From the NCBI GenBank assembly GCA_034717985.1, contig JAYEMH010000039.1:1-64000 (forward strand): DNA of 64,000 nucleotides. Direction: 5' to 3'. The notes under the pieces are model-generated. The model was given only the letters and a program-made list of their open reading frames with translations, was not told the origin of the DNA and did no database searches. Origin of the DNA: JAYEMH01 sp034717985 [NCBI: Candidatus Ratteibacteria bacterium] (GTDB lineage Bacteria > CAZDME01 > JAYEMH01). The translations under genes and the position numbers were made by a program. Shown here piece by piece: positions 43,093 through 51,560 of this stretch (position 1 is its first letter; every line of letters begins with the position of its first letter).

Positions 43093-43962
43093 TTACGCCC
43101 CAAAAAAACTTTTTACGATGCGCACCTCCTTTCGTAATTTAAGTTTATTGATAAAATATTCCGCCTGGCGAATGTTTTTCACCGGGGCAAATAGCGCCGA
43201 ACCGCTTCCGCAAAGATTCACCGGGTCTAACCCGGCTTGAGACAGACTCCGGCAATAACCTAAAATATCCGGCCTGATTTTAAAAACTGTTTTTTCTAAA
43301 CCATTGTAGAGAGAAACTTTCAGCCGCTTCAGGTTTCCACTCTCTAAAGCGCCGGTTAACTGCCTGATTTTCTCCATATGCTTTTTCCGCCCGATCTTTT
43401 TATCGGGAGAGAAGGCCTGATAAACCTTGGCCGTAGATAACGGCCGGACCGGGGGAAATAACAGAAAATAGAAGGACTTCCTGCCCTTTAAAGCGTTAAT
43501 TTTTTCTCCCCTCCCACGGGCCCAGGCGGTATTACCTTCAATAAAAAAAGGCACATCACTTCCCAGCTCTTTCGCCCACTTGACTAATTCTTTCCGGCTC
43601 AGTTTGAGATTCCATAATTTATTCATGCCCCGAAGCACGGCCGCGGCATCACTACTGCCTCCGCCTAAACCCGCCCCAACGGGGATGTTCTTCTTTAAGT
43701 TAATGAATATTCCTTTTTTAAGCCCCGTCCGCCGAAAAAACAGTCTGGCCGCCCGATAAGCTAAATTACTCTTTCCTTTTGGAATTTGAGAATGGCTGGA
43801 GGAAATTTTGATTCCACTTGGTCTTTCTTTTAACTCAATCTCATCAAAGAAATTCACCGTCTGCATTACTGTTTCTATATTGTGAAATCCGTCTTTCCTT
43901 TTTCCAAATACCGCCAAATACAAATTAATTTTGGCCGGGGCTTTAACCTTTATCTCCTTCAT
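43093..43962 (-). CDS. ispE: 4-diphosphocytidyl-2-C-methyl-D-erythritol kinase
   Basis: 289 residues of the GHMP kinase family: KVKAPAKINLYLAVFGKRKD at the start, PVGAGLGGGSSDAAAVLRG as ATP loop and GLDPVNLCGSGSALFA near the end. It phosphorylates CDP-ME in the MEP pathway, the step between IspD and IspF, which are coded elsewhere in this window. It is preceded by a TPR lipoprotein gene by five bases and followed by spoVG. Confidence 0.95.
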   Translation of the reverse strand: MKEIKVKAPAKINLYLAVFGKRKDGFHNIETVMQTVNFFDEIELKERPSGIKISSSHSQIPKGKSNLAYRAARLFFRRTGLKKGIFINLKKNIPVGAGLGGGSSDAAAVLRGMNKLWNLKLSRKELVKWAKELGSDVPFFIEGNTAWARGRGEKINALKGRKSFYFLLFPPVRPLSTAKVYQAFSPDKKIGRKKHMEKIRQLTGALESGNLKRLKVSLYNGLEKTVFKIRPDILGYCRSLSQAGLDPVNLCGSGSALFAPVKNIRQAEYFINKLKLRKEVRIVKSFFGA

Positions 43963-43967
43963 TTTAA

Positions 43968-45728
43968 TTAATCCACAGGGATAGACCTTCGTAATCCTTC
44001 TAAACGAAGGGTCTTATTTAAAACCGCTTTGTTTTCCGGATCCAGACTCAAAGATTTCTCCCAGGCATCCCGGGCTTTCTTCCATTTTCGTTTCTTATGA
44101 TAAACATCACCCAGATGCTCAAATATGACCGGGTCTTCCTGAAGGATAACGGCCCGCTTTAACTCTTTTAAAGCTGAATCCAGCATACCCTTTTTATAAT
44201 GCGTCCAGGCTAAAGTATCCAGATAGGCGCCATTTTTCGGCTCAAAGGATAAAGCCTTATTCGCCAACTCCACCGCTTCATCCAGATGAATACCTCTTTC
44301 GGCATACATATAGGCCAGGTAATTGTAGGCGGCGGCAAATTCTGGATTTAGTCGTATCGCCTCCTGAAATTCATATATGGCCAGGGGTAAATCGCCAATC
44401 TGTTCATAAACAATAGCCAGATAAAAATGGCTCGCCTCATCATCGGGAGAAAGACTAATTGCCCGTCTAAAAAAATCCGCCGCCTGCTCTATCTCTTTCA
44501 ATTTTAAAGAGGCAAACCCCTGAATAAAATATATGCTTCTATCCCAAATTTCTTTTCCCTCCAGTAAATCAAGGGCCTTTTGGAATTTATCTTCCTGCAA
44601 ATAAATATAGGCCAGCTTTGTATGCGCTTTTGCATCATCCGGCTTTAAAGCAATAACATCTTGATAGGCCTTGATTGCCTCAGGCCGCCGATTCATCTCT
44701 TGATAAAGATGGGCAATGACGGTTTTTGCCCCAATATTTTTGGGGTCTATTTGAAGAATCTTTTGAAAAATTTCCAGCGCTTGTTCTTTCTTTTCCAGCT
44801 GGTAAAAAAACAGTCCGGCAATATTTAAAGCCCGGATATTCAAGGGAGCTAACTCTAAAATAACCTGATAACACTCAATGGCCTTATCGTATTGCTTTAA
44901 TTCGGTATAAGCCCGGGCTAAACGATAGTTGAGGCTGATACTGTTTGATTGGGCTTTGAGCAGTTTTTCATAAACCCTGACGGCCGAGGACCACTTCCCC
45001 TGCAACTCATAAATCGTCCCTAAAGCATAGCCTATTTTTTGATCGTCAGGAAAAAGTAACCGCGCCCGCTCTAAAAGCCTGGCCGCCTTTTTCTTTTTTC
45101 CATCCAAGCTTAAAATCATCGCCATCTGAATATAGCTTTGCTTATTTTCGGGTTTAAATTTACTCAGTTTTTCTAAAACCTGAAAGGCTTGAGAATAGTT
45201 TTCCTGTTGAACATAAAGCGCGGCCAAAGCAAAGTATGAATCCTCGAATTCCGGATTAAGGTCAATGACATTTCTATAATAAGCTGCGGCCTGCGCGCTT
45301 TTGCCTTGAACCGCAAAAAGGAGGGCTAAATACTTATAGGGGGCGGGATTCTGCGGAGCAAGTTTTAGAAGAATCCGGAATTCCTTTTCTGCCTGACTGA
45401 ATGCTCCGGCCTTAAAATAAGCAATGCCTAAAGACTGACGGATGCTGAAAGAGCCGGATTCCACATCTACTGCCTTCTGGAATTCTTTTATCGCTTCCTT
45501 GAGCTTTCCCTGACGCTCAAGGAGCAGCCCGGTGGTATAGTGAGCTATTGTTTCCGAATTCCAGCTCGTTTGCTCATCAGTCCCGTTAGAGAATTCTTTG
45601 CTAACGGGAAGGCTTGCCGGCTTCATCCCGATTTCTCCTTTAGGAAGACTAGCGCAGCCGGCGAGTATCACACTAAAAAAAACTATAAGATGAAAGCTTG
45701 CAGCCTTTATCAATCTACCTGTACCCAT
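43968..45728 (-). CDS. TPR-repeat lipoprotein
   Basis: 586 residues from ATG 45728; a longer frame with a TTG start at 45761 is possible. A lipoprotein signal peptide ends in the lipobox ILAGC (Cys25). Some 14 or more tetratricopeptide repeats (for example AIKEFQKAVDVESGSFSIRQ) fill the rest. The protein is predicted to sit at the outer membrane as an assembly scaffold, like PelB/BamD-type TPR proteins. Residues about 40-50 (LPVSKEFSNG) are coded by a palindromic element. It is coupled to ispE. Confidence 0.85.
   Translation of the reverse strand: MGTGRLIKAASFHLIVFFSVILAGCASLPKGEIGMKPASLPVSKEFSNGTDEQTSWNSETIAHYTTGLLLERQGKLKEAIKEFQKAVDVESGSFSIRQSLGIAYFKAGAFSQAEKEFRILLKLAPQNPAPYKYLALLFAVQGKSAQAAAYYRNVIDLNPEFEDSYFALAALYVQQENYSQAFQVLEKLSKFKPENKQSYIQMAMILSLDGKKKKAARLLERARLLFPDDQKIGYALGTIYELQGKWSSAVRVYEKLLKAQSNSISLNYRLARAYTELKQYDKAIECYQVILELAPLNIRALNIAGLFFYQLEKKEQALEIFQKILQIDPKNIGAKTVIAHLYQEMNRRPEAIKAYQDVIALKPDDAKAHTKLAYIYLQEDKFQKALDLLEGKEIWDRSIYFIQGFASLKLKEIEQAADFFRRAISLSPDDEASHFYLAIVYEQIGDLPLAIYEFQEAIRLNPEFAAAYNYLAYMYAERGIHLDEAVELANKALSFEPKNGAYLDTLAWTHYKKGMLDSALKELKRAVILQEDPVIFEHLGDVYHKKRKWKKARDAWEKSLSLDPENKAVLNKTLRLEGLRRSIPVD
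45581..45609. repeat. Palindromic element inside the TPR lipoprotein gene
   Basis: TCCCGTTAG-N11-CTAACGGGA, in frame near the 5' end of the gene, just after the signal peptide region. The arms share CCCGTTAGAGAA with the element at 25127-25157, and the loop is a partial match. It is translated as part of a low-complexity linker where an insertion would be harmless. Confidence 0.75.
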
Positions 45729-45779
45729 TAGTATCCAAAACCTTAAAGTTTTCTGAAACAAGCAATGTTAAAAACGATA

Positions 45780-45875
45780 TTATCTTTTCTTCTTCTTATG
45801 CCGGTCTCTTCTCAGTCTCTTCTTCCTTTTGTGTTTAGCAATCTTGCGCTTTTTTCTTTTTTTCCCACAGGGCAC
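45780..45875 (-). CDS. Tiny Lys/Arg-rich protein, COX24/bS22-like
   Basis: 31 residues from GTG 45875 with an excellent GGGGGGTGA ribosome site: MPCGKKRKKRKIAKHKRKKR, then LRRDRHKKKKR. The pattern K..KIA.HKRKKRLR..RHKK is that of bacterial AURKAIP1/COX24-domain proteins (mitochondrial mS38 and mycobacterial bS22 relatives), which bind the small ribosomal subunit. The gene lies between hisG and the TPR lipoprotein. It was not in normal gene-size range. The ribosomal role is inferred from the family. Confidence 0.75.
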   Translation of the reverse strand: MPCGKKRKKRKIAKHKRKKRLRRDRHKKKKR

Positions 45876-45956
45876 TATTTTTCACCCCCCTTTAATTTTT
45901 ATTTTCTAACTAAGGGAAACGGTAAACGTAAGAAGGTAGATGGTCGTTTAAGCAAT

Positions 45957-46826
45957 TTAGTAAATAACTTTATTCAGCGGGTACTCAATAATTCCCTCCG
46001 CACCCGCCTTCTTCAGCTCAGGAATTAAACGACGCACCTCAATTTCGTCTATGACCGTCTCCAGAGCATACCATCCTTTTCCACTTAGACGGGAAACAGT
46101 CGGCTGGCGCAAGGCGGAAATTATCGCCAGAACCTTATCGAGAGAAACCTCAGGAACGTTCATCTTTAATCCTGCTTTTCCCTTAGCCAGAAGCGCTCCT
46201 TTAATGAGTAACGATAAATTTTCGATTTTTTCCCTTTTCCAATTATCTTTCCAGGCTTCCCGATTGGCAATTAATTTGGTCGTCGACTCAGCTACCACCC
46301 CTATAATTTTTAGATTGTGCTCGGCCAGGCTCCTGCCGGTTTCGGTCAGCTCAACAATCGCATCAACCAGCTCCGGGGTTTTCATCTCGGTCGCACCCCA
46401 GGAAAATTCCACCTCGGCTTTAACCTTTTTTTTGCGCAAGAACTCTTTGGTAACGTTAACCAGTTCAGTGGCAATTCGCTTCCCCTCTAAATCCTGAACA
46501 CTTTTTATCCGGGAATCCCGGGGAACAGCCAAAACCCATTTTACCGGAATAAAACCTTGCTTGGCATAAACTAAATCAGCCGCTTCTACTATCTTGGCCA
46601 GGCTATCCATTATCCAATCTTTACCGGTTATTCCGGCATCAATAACCCCTTCTTCTACATAGCGGGGAATTTCCTGGGCACGAATAAGGATAGGTTCGAT
46701 TTCCCGGTCATCTATGGCCGGGAAATAGGAACGGGAACCCACGGAAATGTTGAATCCGGCCTTTTTCAATAATCTAAAAGTTGATTCTTGCAAGCTGCCT
46801 TTGGGCAATCCTAATTTTATTTTCAT
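45957..46826 (-). CDS. hisG: ATP phosphoribosyltransferase, long form
   Basis: 289 residues from ATG 46826 with GGGAG upstream. The start [29 protein letters not shown] and AVPRDSR are conserved catalytic segments. The C-terminal 70 residues ([20 protein letters not shown]) are the regulatory ACT-like domain, so this is the long form not needing HisZ. It starts histidine synthesis from PRPP and ATP. No other his gene is in the window. Confidence 0.93.
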   Translation of the reverse strand: MKIKLGLPKGSLQESTFRLLKKAGFNISVGSRSYFPAIDDREIEPILIRAQEIPRYVEEGVIDAGITGKDWIMDSLAKIVEAADLVYAKQGFIPVKWVLAVPRDSRIKSVQDLEGKRIATELVNVTKEFLRKKKVKAEVEFSWGATEMKTPELVDAIVELTETGRSLAEHNLKIIGVVAESTTKLIANREAWKDNWKREKIENLSLLIKGALLAKGKAGLKMNVPEVSLDKVLAIISALRQPTVSRLSGKGWYALETVIDEIEVRRLIPELKKAGAEGIIEYPLNKVIY

Positions 46827-46978
46827 TTTTCTCCCTGCTCTGCATCCCATTCTTTAATCCGTTTGCTTTTCTTCCGCGAATAAATCCTGACACTGGGCTT
46901 TATCCGGGTGAGCGGATTTATCAACCACTTCTTTCTTGCTTTAACTGTTTTTTTTTTGGCTTTTTCACCTGAGTCCAA
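46823..46978 (-). CDS. Small basic protein upstream of hisG
   Basis: 51 residues from TTG 46978 (or TTG 46981): [20 protein letters not shown], then [20 protein letters not shown]. The stop overlaps the hisG ATG (ATGA), which supports translation. The motif W-x-NP-x-TR-x-K and a lysine/arginine-rich end are shared by small conserved unknown proteins, as far as can be recalled. No good ribosome site is visible. Function unknown. Confidence 0.45.
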   Translation of the reverse strand: MDSGEKAKKKTVKARKKWLINPLTRIKPSVRIYSRKKSKRIKEWDAEQGEK

Positions 46979-47000
46979 CAACTTAATTCAATCTTAAGAA

Positions 47001-47552
47001 TTATTGCTTCTGCATGCTTTGAATGAAAATCCGTCGGGCAAATTCCTTGAATTTAGGCTCCATTTTATTCAGGATGTCTTCGGCCTCATCCGGACTCAAA
47101 GAAAACTTATCAGGCAAAATCTTCTTAAAACGCCGCCGTAATTTCACCGCAATAATATGCGGATTCTCGTTTTCAAACTCCTGGCGGTCAATCTCCATAA
47201 CATCTCCGATTGTATATATCCCCTTTTGATTATCAAAGGACAAATCAAGATTTTCAGATATTTTTAAAACCTTATTAAAAGACCGCCCGGAGGAAATTGC
47301 CTTTTTGTCCCCTGAAAATTCGATCTTCTCCTTGGATTCTTCAGTCTTTGGTCGTGTCGCCTTTCTCCGGACATAAGGATTGGCTTTTATGAGGCTATTT
47401 ATATCCTCCTTCCGAAAGCGGAGATTTCCCCCTATTTTATAAGCGGTAAGTCTGCCGCTTCGGAGGAAATTATAAATCTGGCTGCGGCTAATCTTTAAAA
47501 TCCTTTCGACTTCTTTTCTGGTAAGCAGCTCTTCTATACTTGTATTAGGCAT
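47001..47552 (-). CDS. HTH_17 protein with unknown C-terminal domain
   Basis: 183 residues. Residues about 8-55 hold an excisionase-type HTH: LLTRKEVERILKISRSQIYN, then FLRSGRLTAYKIGGNLRF. A basic linker (RRKATRPKTEESKEK) follows, then a domain not recognised (about 85-183) with GIYTIGDVMEIDRQEFE. It is not close to the HTH_17 proteins of the left region, which lack the C-terminal part. Its stop is 22 bases before the small gene at 46978, so it may be co-transcribed with hisG. Confidence 0.7.
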   Translation of the reverse strand: MPNTSIEELLTRKEVERILKISRSQIYNFLRSGRLTAYKIGGNLRFRKEDINSLIKANPYVRRKATRPKTEESKEKIEFSGDKKAISSGRSFNKVLKISENLDLSFDNQKGIYTIGDVMEIDRQEFENENPHIIAVKLRRRFKKILPDKFSLSPDEAEDILNKMEPKFKEFARRIFIQSMQKQ

Positions 47553-47803
47553 ATATCAGCATAGCAATAGGGTATATATATAGCGCTCTGTCAAATAAAT
47601 AAGGGGTGCATAGTTCACAGATGGGCACAGATGAGAAGAAACAGATGATCTCAGATATTTCCAACGATATCTGTGCTAATCTTGCATCTTTTAATCTGTG
47701 CTAATCTGTGCTTTAATCATACCTTTATTTTGTTTACAAGGCAATATAGTATGCGGGGATATTAACAATTTTTTTTCTTTTTGTCAAGAATTTTCCTAAT
47801 GCC

Positions 47804-47822
47804 CCCTATTCGACAGGATTAA
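47804..47822. repeat. 19-bp direct repeat, left copy, at truncated hepT
   Basis: CCCTATTCGACAGGATTAA, identical at 48469-48487. This copy supplies the stop of the truncated HepT frame. The 265-base spacer to the left (47553-47818) also contains CACAGATGGGCACAGATG-like and ATCTGTGCTAATCTGTGC words and no gene. Confidence 0.85.
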
Positions 47823-47935
47823 CAGGATGTTTTATCATCTTCTTTAAATCGCTCAAAATTCATACCTTCCACAAACTTTTCTATACTTTCCATAGAGCCC
47901 GGAATATCTTGCAAATAAAGTTTATTGTTTCTCAT
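47819..47935 (-). pseudogene. HepT (DUF86) toxin, truncated after 38 codons
   Basis: From ATG 47935, overlapping the MntA stop by ATGA, the frame reads MRNNKLYLQDIPGSMESIEK, then FVEGMNFERFKEDDKTSC and stop. This is the first helix of DUF86 proteins (MRNDKLYLxDILESI...F..FKEDDKT). The sequence breaks off at KTSC inside the repeat CCCTATTCGACAGGATTAA, so the catalytic HEPN motif is missing and the toxin is dead. Confidence 0.85.
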
Positions 47936-48225
47936 AAATAGGCTGCCTCTTTCAGAATAGATTTTTTCAACTCTTCTCTTAAGGCTCTCTCTGGTACCAC
48001 ATCTACCTTCTGATTGAGTTTTTCTTCAAGGAATAAAGCCAGCCCCAAAAAATCAAAAAGGTCTGCATTTTCTTCAAATTCCACAAGGATATCAATGTCA
48101 CTACCCTTTTTTTGCTCTCCCTTTATAAATGAGCCGAAAAGCCCCAACCTTTTCACTTTATATTTCTTCATGATTTCTTCCCTTACCTGCTCAAGTAATC
48201 TTAGAATTTCTTCTTTTGACATCAT
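47932..48225 (-). CDS. mntA: MntA-like nucleotidyltransferase antitoxin, orphaned
   Basis: 97 residues from ATG 48225, eight bases after GGAG; the longer frame has no ribosome site. GLFGSFIKGEQKKGSDIDIL carries GS-x10-D.D, and QKVDVVPE the third acid. It is complete, but its HepT partner is cut after 38 codons. It may persist as a harmless gene or act on other HEPN proteins, such as the HepT at 38174. Confidence 0.85.
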   Translation of the reverse strand: MMSKEEILRLLEQVREEIMKKYKVKRLGLFGSFIKGEQKKGSDIDILVEFEENADLFDFLGLALFLEEKLNQKVDVVPERALREELKKSILKEAAYL

Positions 48226-48320
48226 CTCTTTGTCTCCGCAACAAAAATTAATCTGGAAATATTCAATTCTTAATGTGATAATCTGCCTCATTATCCCACA
48301 AAAAAAAAGAGAAGTCAATA

Positions 48321-48351
48321 AAAAAACCCCGTCGTAAAACGGGAGTTTTTT
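48321..48351. terminator. Bidirectional rho-independent terminator
   Basis: AAAAAACCCCGT-CGTAAA-ACGGGAGTTTTTT: a short GC stem flanked by A and T runs works for both strands. It lies about 120 bases downstream of the second RND gene (minus strand), marking the end of the efflux operon. Nothing on the plus strand ends here. Confidence 0.7.
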
Positions 48352-48468
48352 GAAACTTAGCCTCTTTCCAAACTATTTATTTGTTAAACCCTTTTTCACC
48401 TCTTTAAAAATGAATCTCCGTCTTTTAACTTAAACCTCAAGAAAACTTTCAACAGAATTTTCGTAAGG

Positions 48469-48487
48469 CCCTATTCGACAGGATTAA
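48469..48487. repeat. 19-bp direct repeat, right copy, at RND 3' end
   Basis: CCCTATTCGACAGGATTAA, identical to 47804-47822. This copy supplies the last codons and stop of the RND gene (INPVE, TAG at 48473-48471). The two copies are 665 bases apart and enclose mntA and the truncated hepT. Confidence 0.85.
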
Positions 48488-51400
48488 TGTGATCTGTAGT
48501 TAATCTCTTCCCAAAAAATTTAAGCTTGAAATCATCAAAAATTAAATAAAAACTGGGCAGGAGAAAGAGAGTCAAAACGGTAGAAACCGAAAGTCCCCCG
48601 ATAACCGTGATCGCCAAAGGCGACCAGAGTCCGGAGGCTTCACTGCGATCCATGGCCATAGGCAGAAGGCCGATTACCGTAGTCAAACTGGTGATTAAAA
48701 TAGGCCTGAGGCGGTCCTGTCCGGCATTAAAAATTGCCTTCATCCGCTCCATCCCGGCCCGCCGTAAATCATTAAGATGGGCAAGAAAAATTATGGCGTT
48801 GTTAACCGCAATGCCGGCCAGCATAATTATTCCGATTAATACCGAGATACCTTTCATAGTCCCGGTCAAAAGCATAAAAATCACCACCCCGATTAAGGCC
48901 AGGGGCAAAGTAGTCATAATGAGAAAGGGCTGCCAGAAACTTTCAAAAAAAGCAGCCAGAACCATATAAATCAATATAATGGTGATGACAACAACGGAAA
49001 GGAGCTGCCTCTGATTTTCCTTCATTTCTTCATAACTGCCGCCAATTTTATAATGATATTTCGGAGGCATCTCCATAGGTTTAAGCGCCTTTTGCACCTT
49101 CTCCACCGCCTTCCCCATCGGAAGTCCGGTGACGGTTGCGGTAACTTGAATCATCCGTCTTTTGTCTTTTCTCCAGATTTCGCTGGGTCCATAGGCAGAG
49201 GAAAAAACTGCCATTTGCCCAAGATAAACCGGCTGGCCCTCTGGATTGACCAAGGTTAAACGTCTCAAATCTTCAAATGAATCGCGGTCTTCTTTTTGAA
49301 GCCGGACAATAGTCTCCACTTCCTTCCCCTTGGTATGGTAGCGAGTCGGCACCAGCCCCCTTAACTGAGCATGCAGGGCATCAGCAATTGCCTGAACAGA
49401 GAATCCCCAGAGCAGGGCTTTTTCTCTGTCAACAATAACGCCAATCTCCGGCCGCGGGGCACGCATTCTCAGACGCACCTCGGTTAAACCTTTGATACCA
49501 TTCATTTTCTGCGAAATAACCCCGGCGAGCTTTTTTAACTTATCGTAGTCATGTCCGTAAATATCGATAGTTAATTCTTTGGTCACCATGCGCTTCGGTT
49601 CTTTAAAATAGATAAAGGCCTTCTCGATTTTTTCAACCTCTTTACGTAAAATATCGATAATTTGCCGGGTCGAACGCCGCCTCATCCTCCGGGGTTCCAA
49701 TTTAACGTTAATACGCGGGGACCAGGGTTTAATCCGCGAAGTAACCATTTTTACTTCAGGAAATTTCATAAGCATCTCCTCTACCCTTTTTACTACTTCA
49801 TCTGATTTTTCAAGTTTTGTCCCGGTAGGCATTTCTATAAAAATGGTAAATTCTTTTTCCTCCGTTCCTCCCCAGAGTTCCGAACCCCGCTTTATAAAAA
49901 TAAATCCGGAGATAAGAAACAAAATCAAAATAAGACTGATAAATAGAAACCGGAATCTAAGCGCGAAAGCCAGGAGACTCCGATACCAGCTTTTTATCCT
50001 GGGGGAACCGGTAGAAAGAAGTGTCTCCCAGGATTCCTTATCATTTTTACTTTTCCCGGCTGACTCTGAAGTTTCGGGATAAAACTTAATCCGGGCGCAA
50101 AGCATCGGAACCAGGGTTAAAGCAATAAAAAGGGAAGCCAGAAGGGCAAATACAATAGTAAGTCCTAAACTGCTGTAAAGCAGCCGGATTTTTTTGTTAG
50201 CAATAAGCAGGAATGGTAAAATTACCACGACGGTAGTAATAGTTGAGGCAACGATGGCTTTCCCCATTTCCTCGCTGCCCAGAACAGCCGCCTTTCCGGC
50301 CGGCAGGCCTTTTTCCCTTTTTTGAAAAACATTTTCTAAAACCACTACCGAACTATCGACAATCATTCCGACCCCTAAGGCTAAACCGCTCAGGGTCATA
50401 ACGTTCAAACTTAACCCCCCTAAATACATAAAAGCAAAGGTTATCATCAAACAACAGGGAATTGATAAACCGACAATCAAAGTTGCCCGCAGGCTCTTTA
50501 AAAAAACCAAAAGAACAAAAACCGCCAGCAGGCCTCCAAAGATCAAAGAAACCCTGACCGTCTTGATTGAAGAACGAATAAAATCCCCTTGATTAAAAAC
50601 AGTAACCAGCTTCAACTCGCGGCTCTGAAGGGCTAAACTTTCTTTTAGCGCTCGGGCAATGGCCTCGGTAACCATAATCGTATTGGCCGTGCTTTCTTTT
50701 TGAATGTAGAGGGTTACCGCCGAAGTAAAATTCGTTCTGGAAAAACCGGTCGGGTCAAGAAAGAAATCTCTGACGACCGCCACATCTTTAAGCTTCACTA
50801 ACGACCCGCCTTTCGGAGAGATAACTATTCCCAGATTTTTTATATCTCCCAGGGTTTTAAATTGCCCGCTCATTCTGATCAGGAATTTATCTTTTTTCCG
50901 CTCTATATCCCCAAGCAGCAGATTAAGATTATTCACACTGATAATCTCCACCAGTCTTTTAATGGGAATCCCCTGGGCTTGCAGTTTAGCCTGATCTATC
51001 TCGATCAAAATCTTTCGTTCCCTGCCCCCTACCACCTCAATCTTGGCCACTCCGCCAATTCTTTTTATTTTCGGTTTTATATTCTCTTCGACAATCCGGC
51101 GGATAACCTCCGGACTGAAGCGGCTGACTACAGAAACTATCATCACCGGCATATCCGAATAGTTGAATCGGGCAATTACCGGTTTCTCTATCTCCGACGG
51201 CAGTTTATTTTTTATTCGATTGAATTTCTCTCTCACTTCAAGCGCGGCAAAGTTCATATTTGTCCCTGGCTCAAAACTGATTTCTACCGTACTTGAGCCT
51301 TCTTCAGAGAGTGATTCAATTTTCCTGAGGTGGCTGAGGTCTCCCATCGCATCTTCTATGGGTTTGGTAACTAAATTTTCTACCCCGACCGGAGGCATAC

Positions 51401-51560
51401 CGCCTCGGATAGAAACATAAATGGTAATGGTAGAAAACCCGACGTTAGGCATTAATTCCATCGGAAGACCACCGAGGGCAACAGCTCCAATTACAATTAC
51501 ACCCAGGGTAATCATAAGAATGGTTATCGGACGGTTATTAGCAAAACGAGGCAGGGTCAT
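48471..51560 (-). CDS. RND efflux pump, AcrB-type (second pump of operon)
   Basis: 1029 residues with 12 membrane segments and two large periplasmic loops. MTLPRFANNRPITILMITLG is the first TM, and GLALGVGMIVDSSVVVLENV in TM4 carries the AcrB Asp407 position but Ser in place of Asp408. GSYEEMKENQRQL precedes TM7. Its start overlaps the first pump by four bases (ATGA). Tandem RND genes such as MdtB/MdtC form heterotrimers; here the two differ in sequence, so this is plausible. Its last residues come from a dispersed repeat. Confidence 0.9.
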   Translation of the reverse strand: MTLPRFANNRPITILMITLGVIVIGAVALGGLPMELMPNVGFSTITIYVSIRGGMPPVGVENLVTKPIEDAMGDLSHLRKIESLSEEGSSTVEISFEPGTNMNFAALEVREKFNRIKNKLPSEIEKPVIARFNYSDMPVMIVSVVSRFSPEVIRRIVEENIKPKIKRIGGVAKIEVVGGRERKILIEIDQAKLQAQGIPIKRLVEIISVNNLNLLLGDIERKKDKFLIRMSGQFKTLGDIKNLGIVISPKGGSLVKLKDVAVVRDFFLDPTGFSRTNFTSAVTLYIQKESTANTIMVTEAIARALKESLALQSRELKLVTVFNQGDFIRSSIKTVRVSLIFGGLLAVFVLLVFLKSLRATLIVGLSIPCCLMITFAFMYLGGLSLNVMTLSGLALGVGMIVDSSVVVLENVFQKREKGLPAGKAAVLGSEEMGKAIVASTITTVVVILPFLLIANKKIRLLYSSLGLTIVFALLASLFIALTLVPMLCARIKFYPETSESAGKSKNDKESWETLLSTGSPRIKSWYRSLLAFALRFRFLFISLILILFLISGFIFIKRGSELWGGTEEKEFTIFIEMPTGTKLEKSDEVVKRVEEMLMKFPEVKMVTSRIKPWSPRINVKLEPRRMRRRSTRQIIDILRKEVEKIEKAFIYFKEPKRMVTKELTIDIYGHDYDKLKKLAGVISQKMNGIKGLTEVRLRMRAPRPEIGVIVDREKALLWGFSVQAIADALHAQLRGLVPTRYHTKGKEVETIVRLQKEDRDSFEDLRRLTLVNPEGQPVYLGQMAVFSSAYGPSEIWRKDKRRMIQVTATVTGLPMGKAVEKVQKALKPMEMPPKYHYKIGGSYEEMKENQRQLLSVVVITIILIYMVLAAFFESFWQPFLIMTTLPLALIGVVIFMLLTGTMKGISVLIGIIMLAGIAVNNAIIFLAHLNDLRRAGMERMKAIFNAGQDRLRPILITSLTTVIGLLPMAMDRSEASGLWSPLAITVIGGLSVSTVLTLFLLPSFYLIFDDFKLKFFGKRLTTDHINPVE

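Noticed and set aside
45765-46028. Plus-strand frame with hydrophobic start between the TPR gene and hisG
   Set aside because: It overlaps the hisG end and the COX24-like gene on the other strand; the hydrophobic stretch is antisense to lysine codons.
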